This document shows positions 25,460 to 33,729 of a stretch of 64,000 nt of DNA, piece by piece. The stretch comes from CAVYGM01 sp963768025 (lineage in GTDB: Bacteria; Bacteroidota; Bacteroidia; Cytophagales; Spirosomataceae), in assembly GCA_963768025.1 (NCBI GenBank), contig CAVYGM010000033.1:62001-126000 (forward strand), in the 5' to 3' direction. The stretch's first letter is position 1; the number at the start of each line of letters is the position of its first letter. The notes below the pieces were generated by a model that did no database searches, was not told the origin of the DNA, and saw nothing but the letters and a program-made list of their open reading frames with translations. The translations under genes were made by a program, and so were the position numbers.

Positions 25460-25933
25460 TTAAAAGGGAAGATCGTCATCGTCTCCACCGGCGGCCATAG
25501 CCGGAGGAACGGGATCTTTTGGACGGGGAGCATTAGCGACCGGAGGTGTACTCGCGGTAGACGCACCCGGCTGCGTACTTTCCGCTCCACCAGTGCCTTG
25601 GGAGCCTCCCAGGAGGGTCATGTTATTGGCCCGAATGGTAATTCCGGTGCGTTGCTGTCCTTCCTTGTCCGTCCAGTTTTCGCTTCGGATCCGGCCCTCA
25701 ATATAAACGGAGTTGCCCTTTCGAAGGTATTTTTCGGCAATTTGGGCCAAACGATCCCAAAGCTCGATCCGATGCCACTCGGTTTGCTCCACCCGTTCCC
25801 CGTTTTTATTGGTGTAAGCTTCCGAAGTGGCAATATTAAATCGGGCTACCGAAGAGCCCCCTTCCAAATACCTGACTTCGGGATCACTGCCCAAATTTCC
25901 AATCAGAATCACTTTATTAACACTTCCTGCCAT
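25460..25933 (-). CDS. ssb: Single-stranded DNA-binding protein
   Basis: A 157-residue SSB. The OB fold covers residues 1-105 (SVNKVILIGNLGSDPEVRYL, EWHRIELWDRLAQIAEKYLR, GNSVYIEGRIRSENWTDKEG). A flexible Gly/Pro/Ala-rich linker leads to the acidic tip DDDDLPF that recruits replication and repair partners. It forms tetramers on single-stranded DNA. It lies between mutY and gldE, the usual Bacteroidota order, and is intact even though flanking genes are frameshifted. Confidence 0.95.
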   Translation of the reverse strand: MAGSVNKVILIGNLGSDPEVRYLEGGSSVARFNIATSEAYTNKNGERVEQTEWHRIELWDRLAQIAEKYLRKGNSVYIEGRIRSENWTDKEGQQRTGITIRANNMTLLGGSQGTGGAESTQPGASTASTPPVANAPRPKDPVPPAMAAGGDDDDLPF

Positions 25934-26067
25934 AGTTGTTCAGATTTTATCAATGATATTAAATTATTCGTTTCATACTAGCTAAACCTCCTTTTCGATT
26001 AGACTCTACCTTCCCTTTTAGGGATGTGAGACTAGCCCCGTTCGAGGCTTCAATTGTAGATATAAAA

Positions 26068-27150
26068 TTACGAAAAAAAATGCTCTTTTATAAAGGTATC
26101 TATCAAAATTGGCTTGGGTAATTCCTCTACCTGCAAAGGATCATAGAACAGATAGGGAGCTGGCAAGTCCGTAATTGGGCCAGTGTCGGCCCTCAGGTGC
26201 CAAAACTTTACGTGAAGCCTTTGGTGGGATAGCAAATGTATGTACGTTTTCCGCGGGATCTCCAGAGTACCGTATCTGGCCCAGTCGGGGAAGGTGGCCT
26301 CAGCCAATACCTGATCCGCTTCTGCTGCCTCATCGGAAGACTCTACCAGAAAGAAATCAAACAACCCCTGCCATACATCACCCGCGGGTCGTTGGCCCAT
26401 GGCCAGCCGACCCTTGTGTTCCAGCACGATGTAATTAAAATACCGATTTCGTACACTCCCTTTTTTGGTCTTAACCGGCAGTCGAGCCTGTGCTCCGTTT
26501 TCAAATGCATAACATAGGGTATTAAATGGGCACAACAGGCAGTCAGGCGCAATCGGCTGGCACTGAATGGCCCCAAACTCAATCATCGCCTGGTTGAAGG
26601 TAGCGGCATCGCCGGCAGGAATCAACTGCTGGACTATTTGCATAAACTCCTTTCGGGCCGATGCACCCGCAATGTCCGTCTTGATACCGAAAATACGGGA
26701 TACCACGCGAAAAACGTTCCCATCCACCGCCGGGACCGCTTCCCCAAAAGCAAAGGAGGCAATAGCCGCGGCCGTGTAGCTTCCGACTCCTTTCAATTTG
26801 AGTAGCTCGGCGTAGGTATCCGGAAACTTACCGCCAAAATCAGTAACTACCTGTTGGGCTGTTTCGTGCATGTTGCGGGCCCGTGAGTAATACCCAAGCC
26901 CCTGCCACTGGCGAAGTACCTCTTGCTGACTGGCGGCGGCAAGGTCAAACACGGTTGGAAATTTCTCCACAAAGCGGACATAATACGGCAAGCCCTGGGC
27001 TACCCTGGTTTGCTGGAGAATGACTTCCGAAAGCCATATTTTGTAGGGATCAGTAGTGTGGCGCCAGGGCAAATCGCGGTGGTGGCGATGATACCATTGG
27101 ATTAGTTTTAAGCTAAAATCAGTTGCATTCTGGGGAGGTATTATACTCAT
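26068..27150 (-). CDS. mutY: A/G-specific adenine DNA glycosylase
   Basis: A 360-residue MutY. The helix-hairpin-helix with its catalytic Asp lies at LLKLKGVGSYTAAAIASFAF...AVDGNVFRV, and the N-terminal catalytic Glu in LSEVILQQTRVAQGLPYY. The four-Cys iron-sulfur loop is CQPIAPDCLLCPFNTLC. The C-terminal Nudix-like domain that recognises 8-oxoguanine spans about residues 230-350 (RLAMGQRPAGDVWQGLFDFF). It excises adenine mispaired with 8-oxoG. It is intact, separated by 134 bases from ssb, and divergent from the HU gene. Confidence 0.95.
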   Translation of the reverse strand: MSIIPPQNATDFSLKLIQWYHRHHRDLPWRHTTDPYKIWLSEVILQQTRVAQGLPYYVRFVEKFPTVFDLAAASQQEVLRQWQGLGYYSRARNMHETAQQVVTDFGGKFPDTYAELLKLKGVGSYTAAAIASFAFGEAVPAVDGNVFRVVSRIFGIKTDIAGASARKEFMQIVQQLIPAGDAATFNQAMIEFGAIQCQPIAPDCLLCPFNTLCYAFENGAQARLPVKTKKGSVRNRYFNYIVLEHKGRLAMGQRPAGDVWQGLFDFFLVESSDEAAEADQVLAEATFPDWARYGTLEIPRKTYIHLLSHQRLHVKFWHLRADTGPITDLPAPYLFYDPLQVEELPKPILIDTFIKEHFFS

Positions 27151-27231
27151 TATAAAGTTTTACTGACTGTTTTTTAACGGTTTAGAAAAAAAAGCAAAAA
27201 GAATCTCTTTTAAAATTTACCAAAATTACGC

Positions 27232-27239
27232 TACCTTTG
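27232..27239 (+). promoter_or_regulatory. Predicted -7 promoter element of the HU gene
   Basis: TACCTTTG matches the TAnnTTTG element of Bacteroidota primary-sigma promoters. The region 20 bases upstream is T/A-rich (CTCTTTTAAAATTT), compatible with a degenerate -33 element. It leaves a leader of about 60 bases before the HU start. Confidence 0.65.
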
Positions 27240-27306
27240 TACTCCCAAAATTCAGACCGGGAATATTGTAAATGAAACAATATACACTTTAAAGTTAATA
27301 AATACA

Positions 27307-27612
27307 GTGACTAAGGCAGACGTAATTGCACAGATTTCTGAGAAAACAGGTGTTGAAAAGGCTGACGTACAGCAGACTCTCGAAACTTTCTTCACCGTGG
27401 TAAAAGATTCCCTCGCTGAGGGTGAAAATCTTTACGTGAGAGGATTTGGCAGCTTCATTAACAAGAAGCGGGCCCGGAAAGTTGCCAGGAACATTTCCAA
27501 AGGCGAATCCATGATTATTGACGAGCATTTTGTGCCTAGCTTTAAGCCAGCCAAAGTATTCGTTGAGCAAGTAAAAGGAAGCGATTCGTTGAAATCTGTC
27601 GTTGAAAAGTAA
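27307..27612 (+). CDS. HU-family DNA-binding protein
   Basis: A 101-residue HU/IHF protein starting with GTG at 27307 (TKADVIAQISEKTGVEKADV). The conserved arm region EGENLYVRGFGSFINKKRA and the signature KARKVARNISKGESM-like stretch (here RARKVARNISKGESM) are present, ending FKPAKVFVEQVKG. It bends and compacts DNA as a dimer and is expected to be abundant, in line with the good promoter element upstream. It sits between mutY (divergent) and the TPR gene, the usual order in this phylum. Confidence 0.93.
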   Translation: MTKADVIAQISEKTGVEKADVQQTLETFFTVVKDSLAEGENLYVRGFGSFINKKRARKVARNISKGESMIIDEHFVPSFKPAKVFVEQVKGSDSLKSVVEK

Positions 27613-27643
27613 CCGTTGGTCGTAGGTATCATTTCCAAGTTGT

Positions 27644-28486
27644 ATGAAAAAGACTGTTATTTTAGTATCCATTTTCGCCATTTTGCTGGTGGGTACTTTG
27701 TATAGTTTACCCAAAATCGTGGTTACTACTAAGGATCAGGGCGAAGTGAGTCAGCAGAATACCGAGCAGGCTCGCGGGCAGAACGAAGGGGAGTAATTCG
27801 GCCGATAACCACGCAACTGCTACACTTTCGGCCGATCAGCAACGGGAAATTGATCAATTACGAAGCAAGTATTACCAGGCGAGTGCTGACGGAAAAGTGC
27901 AGGCGGCCATTCAGGTATCCGATGCTTTCGGTAAATACCAGAAGTTTGATAGTTCTGCTTATTATGCAGGAACAGGCTGCGCTCGCTAAGACCTACGATT
28001 GAAACCAATTTAAGGGCCGGTGACGGTACTATGAAGCCTATGGCTTTGCCGTTGAAGAGGCTAAGGCCAAGGTACTGGGAGAGAAAGACCCGGGCTTATT
28101 ACCAGAAAGCACTGGACCAAAACCCGGACTTACTTTCGGCCAAGGCCAACATGGCGATGACCTACGTCAACACTCCTTCCCCGATGCAGGGAATTCTTCT
28201 GCTGAGGGAGGTACTCGACGCAGACCCCACCAATGAGTTGGCACTCTTTAACCTGGGAATACTTTCGATGCGTTCCAACCAGTACACTAAGGCAGTGGAA
28301 CGCTTTCAGCAGATTCTTCAAAACCACCCAACCAACACCAAGGCTCAGTTTTATCTGGGAGTTTGCCTGGTGGAGCTGGGACGAAACGAAGAGGCAGCCA
28401 AGGTGCTTGCTGAAGTAAAACAAACTGAAAAAGATCCGGTAATCCAACAAGCCATCGGTGAATTGGAAAATCGGCTAAAAAATTAA
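27644..28486 (+). pseudogene. Membrane-anchored TPR protein, multiply frameshifted
   Basis: The ATG at 27644 starts an N-terminal anchor (KKTVILVSIFAILLVGTLYS). Segments in changing frames continue ADQQREIDQLRSKYYQASAD, IQVSDAFGKYQKF, then AYYQKALDQNPDLLSAKANM, a run of tetratricopeptide repeats (NELALFNLGILSMRSNQYTK, NTKAQFYLGVCLVELGRNEE) to TAA near 28484-28486. The reconstructed protein is about 275 residues. At least four single-base shifts lie between 27790 and 28095. This TPR protein, between HU and rng, is a regular member of the Bacteroidota cluster but its biochemical role is unknown to me. Confidence 0.72.
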
Positions 28487-28573
28487 AAGCGGGTGGTAGG
28501 TGGTATAAGCCATTGCTTTTTATTGGCTACTATCTATCATTTTTTCATTAACTCATTCTAATACTATATCATT

Positions 28574-28663
28574 ATGCCTTGCGGAAAGAAAAGAAAACGC
28601 CATAAGATTGCTACCCACAAAAGAAAGAAGCGTCTTAGAAAGAACAGACACAAGAAGAAATAA
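28574..28663 (+). CDS. 29-residue ribosomal protein of the AURKAIP1/COX24 (mS38-like) family
   Basis: ATG 28574 to TAA 28661-28663 encodes a 29-residue, strongly basic peptide beginning MPCGKKRKRHKIATHKRKKR, with nearly 60 percent Lys/Arg/His. It is the bacterial counterpart of the mitochondrial small-subunit protein mS38 (AURKAIP1/COX24 domain), known from Bacteroidota ribosomes. The gene is far below normal length limits and easily missed. It has an A-rich upstream region and is followed by an intrinsic terminator at 28676-28700, so it forms its own short transcript end before rng. Confidence 0.85.
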   Translation: MPCGKKRKRHKIATHKRKKRLRKNRHKKK

Positions 28664-28675
28664 TTGAAACCCCAA

Positions 28676-28700
28676 GACCGGAAACATTCGCTTTCCGGTC
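28676..28700 (+). terminator. Intrinsic terminator after the mS38-like gene
   Basis: GACCGGAAA and TTTCCGGTC form a perfect nine-base stem with loop CATTCGC, followed by TAATTTTCT. It lies 12 bases after the stop codon of the mini-gene. Confidence 0.8.
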
Positions 28701-28852
28701 TAATTTTCTATTGTTTTTTTGACTTCTCTTTATTATTTCTCACGTTTGCATTTCAGAAACTCGCCGGTCGGGACATTTCCTGTTTCCGGTCGTAGTTGCC
28801 TGAATTACGCGTAGAATTTCAATTAGTCCAGACCAATTAAATTGGTTATACA

Positions 28853-30413
28853 TTGAGTAACGAATTAGTAATCAATTCTACTCAGAAGGGAGAACGTATA
28901 GCCCTTTTGCAGGATAAGCGCCTTCTAGAATACCACGTAGAAGAGCCCGATCACAGCTTTACCGTAGGAGATATCTATCTTGGAACCGTCCGAAAACTTG
29001 TGACGGGGCTCAATGCGGCATTTGTGGATGTGGGTTATGAAAAAGATGCGTTCCTGCACTACCTGGATTTGGGTCCGAATTTCAACTCGCTGAACAAGTT
29101 CACGAAGGATGCCATATCCAAGCGCGCCAATTCGGGCAAGCTTAGTAGCTTCAAATTGGAACCTGAAATAGAAAAACAGGGGAAGATTGACAAAGTACTG
29201 GTCAAAAATCAGCCGATTCTCGTTCAGATTGTCAAGGAGCCTATTTCTACGAAAGGCCCCCGGCTCTCATGTGACATCTCCATTGCGGGCCGATACATCG
29301 TATTGGTACCTTTCAGTAATTCGGTAAACCTATCCAAAAAAATCACCGACCGTCAGGAACGCACTCGATTGCAACGTCTGATGTCATCCATTAAGCCGGC
29401 TAATTTTGGGATTATCGTCCGGACAGTAGCGCAGGGCCGGGATGTGGAGGAACTGGATAAAGATCTTGCAGAACTGTTTGGAGAAGTGGGAAAAGGGCAT
29501 CAAGGCGCTTCGGGAAGCAAAGCCCCGCGACCGGGTGATCGGCGAAATGAACCGGGCTTCTTCCATAATCCGGGACATGCTGAATGAATCGTTCGATAGC
29601 ATAACGGTAGACTCCAAAGATGTCTTTGATGATATCAAGTCGTACATCCGAAGTATCGCGCCCGACAAAGAAAATATCCTGCGGCTTCACAATGGTAAAA
29701 ACAAGGTGTTTGAACAGTTTGGTTTGGAAAAACAAATCAAATCGTTGTTTGGACGCTCGGTTAGTTTGCCGGGAGGTGGGTACCTGATCATTGAGCACAC
29801 CGAAGCTTTGCACGTCATAGATGTAAATAGCGGCAACAAATCCAATAGCGAAGAAGATCAGGAGGCTACGGCACTCAGCGTCAACGGCGAGGCGGCCAAG
29901 GAGATAGCCCGGCAATTGCGACTACGCGACATGGGTGGGATCATCGTGGTGGACTTCATTGATATGAAGAAAGCCGAGAACAAGCGGAAGATCTACGAAG
30001 TGATGCGGGAGGAAATGAAATCTGACCGATCGAAGTATACCGTCCTGCCGCTGTCGAAGTTTGGTCTCATGCAGATTACCCGTCAGCGGGTACGGCCTGA
30101 AATGAATATCGTTACCCGCGAAACCTGCCCTACCTGCGGCGGTACGGGTACCATTCAGGCCAGTATCCTGATTACGGATATCATCTTGAACAACCTGGAT
30201 TACATCCTAACCAAGCAAAACGAGCGGAAAATAAGCGTTTCACTCCATCCCTTTTTGCACGCCTACTTCACCAAGGGTATTTTCTCTCAGCAGATGAAGT
30301 GGTTTTTTGAATACAAAACCTGGGTGACCCTCATAAAGGATTCTTCCATGGGCGTAGTGGATTTTACGTTCCACAACAAGGAAGGAGAGGTCATCGAGAT
30401 TGCACCAGCCTAA
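28853..30413 (+). pseudogene. rng: Ribonuclease E/G family endoribonuclease, one frameshift
   Basis: A TTG start at 28853 leads into an S1 RNA-binding domain (FTVGDIYLGTVRKLVTGLNA) and the RNase E/G catalytic core. The two metal-binding Asp residues occur in HVIDVNSGNKSN and GGIIVVDFIDM, and the Zn-link in ETCPTCGGTG. The total is about 519 residues, the size of RNase G. A frame change near 29487 is repaired by removing one G (restoring LFGEWEKGIKALREAKPRDR), after which the frame is open to TAA 30411-30413. The protein would process rRNA and mRNA. As with guaB, a single extra base in a conserved housekeeping gene suggests a sequencing error. Confidence 0.88.
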
Positions 30414-30432
30414 TTGTTCTTTTTACATAAGC

Positions 30433-31281
30433 TTATTGCCCCATAACCTGCTTGAAAACGCGCGTAGCCTCTTCGAGCAGGTTATTGTTTAAGGGGAGCA
30501 GCTCCTTCTGATCCTGGGCAAAATCTACCAACCCTTCGGTGGGCATATTACCTACCAAATCATCCTGTGCCATGGGACAACCTCCGTATCCCAACAGTGC
30601 ACCATCGAACCGGCGGCAACCGGCCTCGTAGGCCGCAGCTATTTTGATCCGCCAGGCATCGGGTGTCGTATGAAAATGCCCCCCAAATTCGAGGTCGGGC
30701 CTGGATCTGATCAACTCCGCAAATATGGCCCGAATGTCCTCCTCCTGAGCTACCCCGACGGTATCTGACAAAGAGAAGGTACCTATCCCCTCGCCTGCTA
30801 GGGTATCTACCCATTCCAGCGCCAGTTCGGGACTCCACGGATCTTTGTAGGGGTTGCCAAAGCCCATCGAAATGTAAATCACCAGCTCTTTGTTGTGGCG
30901 TACGCACAGCTCCTGTATGGCCTTTACCCGGTCTACCGATTCCGGCAAGCCGGCATTGGTGTTGCGGCGCTGAAAGGTTTCTGAGATAGAAAAGGGGTAG
31001 CCAAGGTAGCTGATTTTTTCGAAGTCACAGGCCTCCCGAGCTCCCCGCTCGTTGGCTACAATGGCCAGCAACTGCGTAGAGGTACCGGAAAGCTCTAATC
31101 CTTCTGTTACCTGAGCGGTATCGCTTACTTGCGGCATAGCTTTGGGAGACACAAAGCTACCAAAATCTAGGGTGTCGAAGCCTACCTGAAGCAGGAGGTT
31201 CAGGTACTGGATCTTTTGTTCCGTGGGGATGAAAGGAGGGTGCCCCTGCCAGGCATCCCGCGGGCATTCGATTAGTTTCAT
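30433..31281 (-). CDS. Hydroxymethylglutaryl-CoA lyase-like protein
   Basis: A 282-residue TIM-barrel lyase of the HMGL/DRE-TIM superfamily. MKLIECPRDAWQG carries the Arg-Asp substrate/metal pair, FGGHFHTTPDA the metal-binding His-x-His, and LGYGGCPMAQDDLVGNMPT the HMG-CoA lyase signature with its catalytic Cys. It would cleave 3-hydroxy-3-methylglutaryl-CoA to acetyl-CoA and acetoacetate in leucine degradation; related aldol lyases are possible. No other leucine catabolism gene is adjacent. Its stop is 20 bases from the convergent rng stop. Confidence 0.85.
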   Translation of the reverse strand: MKLIECPRDAWQGHPPFIPTEQKIQYLNLLLQVGFDTLDFGSFVSPKAMPQVSDTAQVTEGLELSGTSTQLLAIVANERGAREACDFEKISYLGYPFSISETFQRRNTNAGLPESVDRVKAIQELCVRHNKELVIYISMGFGNPYKDPWSPELALEWVDTLAGEGIGTFSLSDTVGVAQEEDIRAIFAELIRSRPDLEFGGHFHTTPDAWRIKIAAAYEAGCRRFDGALLGYGGCPMAQDDLVGNMPTEGLVDFAQDQKELLPLNNNLLEEATRVFKQVMGQ

Positions 31282-31409
31282 AGCTATGTCTTTTTGGAAA
31301 AGATATGAAAATTGGTCGAAATTGCGAAAACTAGATAGCCATTGCTTTTCAGCTTACCTCTAAGACTGAGGATGGCTACCACAAATCATGGATTTCGAAA
31401 GTGATTCTT

Positions 31410-32471
31410 CTACCGCAAAATTGGCCCCAGATCCTCCTCGTTTTCCTGCAACCATTCCGCAATTTCCTGCACGATTTGTTTGATGCCAATCTCCGGCTTC
31501 CAGCCCGTGAGAGCTGTTACCTTCGTATTGTCGGTCACGTAAAGTCGAATATCGGCGGTGCGGGTTTCGGCCACGGCCTTAATGGGGATGGTATGGCCCG
31601 TTACCTCCTGACAGATGGCTGTCAACTCCTGTAGAGACGCGCTGCTTTCCAAACCGCCCCCGGCGTTCAGAATCTGACCGTTTACTTTGTCCAGATTATG
31701 CAACTGCCAATCTATAAGGCGGTACAAATCGGCTACGTGCAGCATATCACGGATCTGCTTGCCGGTGCCGCCGTAGCCAAAGTACCCCAGTTGCTGCTGG
31801 AAGTAGTGCTTGGCCACCCACAGCACCATCACGCCCTGGTCTACCTTGCCCATCTGCCAGGGGCCGGTAATGACGCCGCAGCGGTTGATGACCGTCTTGA
31901 GGTTATAGAATTCGTTGTACTCCTGAATCAGGAGTTCCGAGGCTAGTTTAGTAGTTCCATACAGCGACCGCGGCCCATCTAGCGGGAAGTCCTCGGCAAT
32001 ACCTCTGGAAGAAGCACCGGGTACGGGTTGCTCGTCGGCGAGGGCAAAGCGGGTATCCTCCTCCACGAAGTTCAGGGTTTCCAGCGTTTTGATCGGGTAC
32101 ACCCGGCTGGTAGACAGAAACAGGAAAGCTGCCTTGTGCTTTAAGGCGTAGTTTAGGCAATTGACCGTACCAAACAAGTTGGTATTGATCAAATAGTCGG
32201 GCGTACCGTCCAGCCCGGCCAATACCGACGGTTCGGCGGAAGCTTCGATCACGGTGTCCACGGCAGGCAGGGAGTCAAAATCTTCCTTACTGCGGATATC
32301 TCCGTGAACGAATTCCACACCGACCTTTTTCAGGCGGCTGATATTTAGCTCCGAACCCCGGCGCTTGAGGTTGTCAAGGGCAAAAATCTGGTAGTCGGGA
32401 TAGTTGGATTTCAGGGCAATAGCAAGCGAAGAGCCTACAAAACCCGCACCGCCGGTAATGAGAATTTTCAT
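31410..32471 (-). CDS. NAD-dependent sugar-nucleotide epimerase, CDP-paratose 2-epimerase-like
   Basis: A 353-residue extended short-chain dehydrogenase. The NAD-binding motif GGAGFVGSSLAIALK begins at residue 7, the catalytic Tyr-x3-Lys is in SLYGTTKLASELL, and the substrate segment NRCGVITGPWQMGKVDQGV is the wording found in CDP-paratose/CDP-tyvelose 2-epimerases. It most likely epimerises a nucleotide-bound deoxysugar for surface polysaccharide. The other genes of that pathway are not in this window. The start at 32471 is a clear ATG. Confidence 0.83.
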   Translation of the reverse strand: MKILITGGAGFVGSSLAIALKSNYPDYQIFALDNLKRRGSELNISRLKKVGVEFVHGDIRSKEDFDSLPAVDTVIEASAEPSVLAGLDGTPDYLINTNLFGTVNCLNYALKHKAAFLFLSTSRVYPIKTLETLNFVEEDTRFALADEQPVPGASSRGIAEDFPLDGPRSLYGTTKLASELLIQEYNEFYNLKTVINRCGVITGPWQMGKVDQGVMVLWVAKHYFQQQLGYFGYGGTGKQIRDMLHVADLYRLIDWQLHNLDKVNGQILNAGGGLESSASLQELTAICQEVTGHTIPIKAVAETRTADIRLYVTDNTKVTALTGWKPEIGIKQIVQEIAEWLQENEEDLGPILR

Positions 32472-32665
32472 GAAAGATAGTCTACATTTTTGATTTCAGG
32501 GGGCAAAGGTAAGGCCATTCAGCCATTCGACAGAGTCTATTTGGGGATTTTTACCAAATCATATCCAAACCAATTACAGTAGGAGCGGTTATAGTGGTAT
32601 ACGTAAGAAAAGTAATCCTATTGCCTTTGTTTAGGTAAAGCCACTTTGAAACATTCCTACAGTAC

Positions 32666-33619
32666 ATGAAGACAATCACGTTGAATCAACAATCAGCTAT
32701 TCCGGCACTTGGACTAGGCACCTGGAAATCAGCCAAAGGTGAAGTTTATAAAGCCGTTAAAGAAGCCATTGAAATTGGGTATCGCCACATAGACTGCGCG
32801 GCGATCTATGGCAATGAATCCGAAATTGGCGATGCCTTGCAGGAGGTACTAGCGGCCGGAACCGTAAAGCGGGAAGATCTCTGGATTACCTCCAAGCTCT
32901 GGAACAACTCCCACCGGAAAGAACAGGTGCTACCGGCTCTGGAAAATACATTGAAAGATTTGCGCCTCGACTACCTGGACTTGTATCTGGTTCACTGGCC
33001 GGTGGCTCTCCAGGCAGGCATAGCCTTCCCCTCGGGTAGTGAAGACTTCCTAAGCCTGGAAGAGGCTCCAATCGCTGAAACCTGGCAAGGAATGGAAGCC
33101 TGCGTAGATGCCGGGCTTACCAGATGCATTGGTCTATCTAATTTCAGTAGCGCCAAAATCGAAAATCTGGTAGAGAAGGCGCGGATCAGACCGGTGATGA
33201 ATCAGGTGGAAATGCATCCCTATCTGCAGCAAAATGCCTTACTAGACTACTGCCATACCCAGAACATACAGCTAACTGCCTACTCCCCCCTGGGTTCGGG
33301 TGATCGACCGGAGCGCCTCAAGAAGGCCGATGATCCCGTACTTTCCGATCATCCGACGATCTTGGACATTGCCGATAAATATAGCTGTACCTGGGCGCAG
33401 ATTCTGCTGGCGTGGGCTATCACCCGCCGTACGGTGGTGATCCCAAAATCAGTGAACCCGGAACGTCTTCGTCAAAATTTTGAGGCAGCCAGTATCGAAC
33501 TCGACGCAGACGATATGGCCCGCATCGGAGAGATGGATCTCCATTTTCGGTTTATCAATGGGGCTACCTGGGCAAACGAAGCCGCTGGCTATACGCTGGC
33601 CAATCTCTGGGACGAATAG
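32666..33619 (+). CDS. Aldo/keto reductase
   Basis: A 317-residue NADPH-dependent aldo/keto reductase. The catalytic tetrad is visible: Asp and Tyr in HIDCAAIYGNE (positions about 43-53), Lys in WITSKLWNN and His in LYLVHWPVAL. The cofactor site includes RRTVVIPKSVNPERLRQNF. It is close to aldose reductase-like and 2,5-diketo-D-gluconate reductase-like enzymes and reduces a range of aldehydes. It stands alone, ending at the hairpin terminator at 33633. Confidence 0.9.
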   Translation: MKTITLNQQSAIPALGLGTWKSAKGEVYKAVKEAIEIGYRHIDCAAIYGNESEIGDALQEVLAAGTVKREDLWITSKLWNNSHRKEQVLPALENTLKDLRLDYLDLYLVHWPVALQAGIAFPSGSEDFLSLEEAPIAETWQGMEACVDAGLTRCIGLSNFSSAKIENLVEKARIRPVMNQVEMHPYLQQNALLDYCHTQNIQLTAYSPLGSGDRPERLKKADDPVLSDHPTILDIADKYSCTWAQILLAWAITRRTVVIPKSVNPERLRQNFEAASIELDADDMARIGEMDLHFRFINGATWANEAAGYTLANLWDE

Positions 33620-33632
33620 CCACCTATGTGGT

Positions 33633-33653
33633 ACGGGCTTCCAGCCCGTTTTT
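33633..33653 (+). terminator. Intrinsic terminator of the aldo/keto reductase gene
   Basis: ACGGGCT-TCC-AGCCCGT forms a seven-base GC-rich stem followed at once by a T-run. It lies 13 bases after the TAG stop. Confidence 0.8.
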
Positions 33654-33660
33654 CAAATAA

Positions 33661-33704
33661 AAACTCTGACAATCCTAAAAAAGGATAGAATTGTCAGAGT
33701 TTTT
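33661..33704. terminator. Second hairpin between aldo/keto reductase and kup
   Basis: AAACTCTGACAAT (33661-33673) and ATTGTCAGAGTTT (33690-33702) are perfectly complementary over 13 bases, with a loop that can form an inner CCT/AGG pair and T-runs at both ends. It probably works in both directions between these convergent genes. Confidence 0.8.
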
Positions 33705-33729
33705 ACCTGCTCAAACAGACCTGCGTCCG

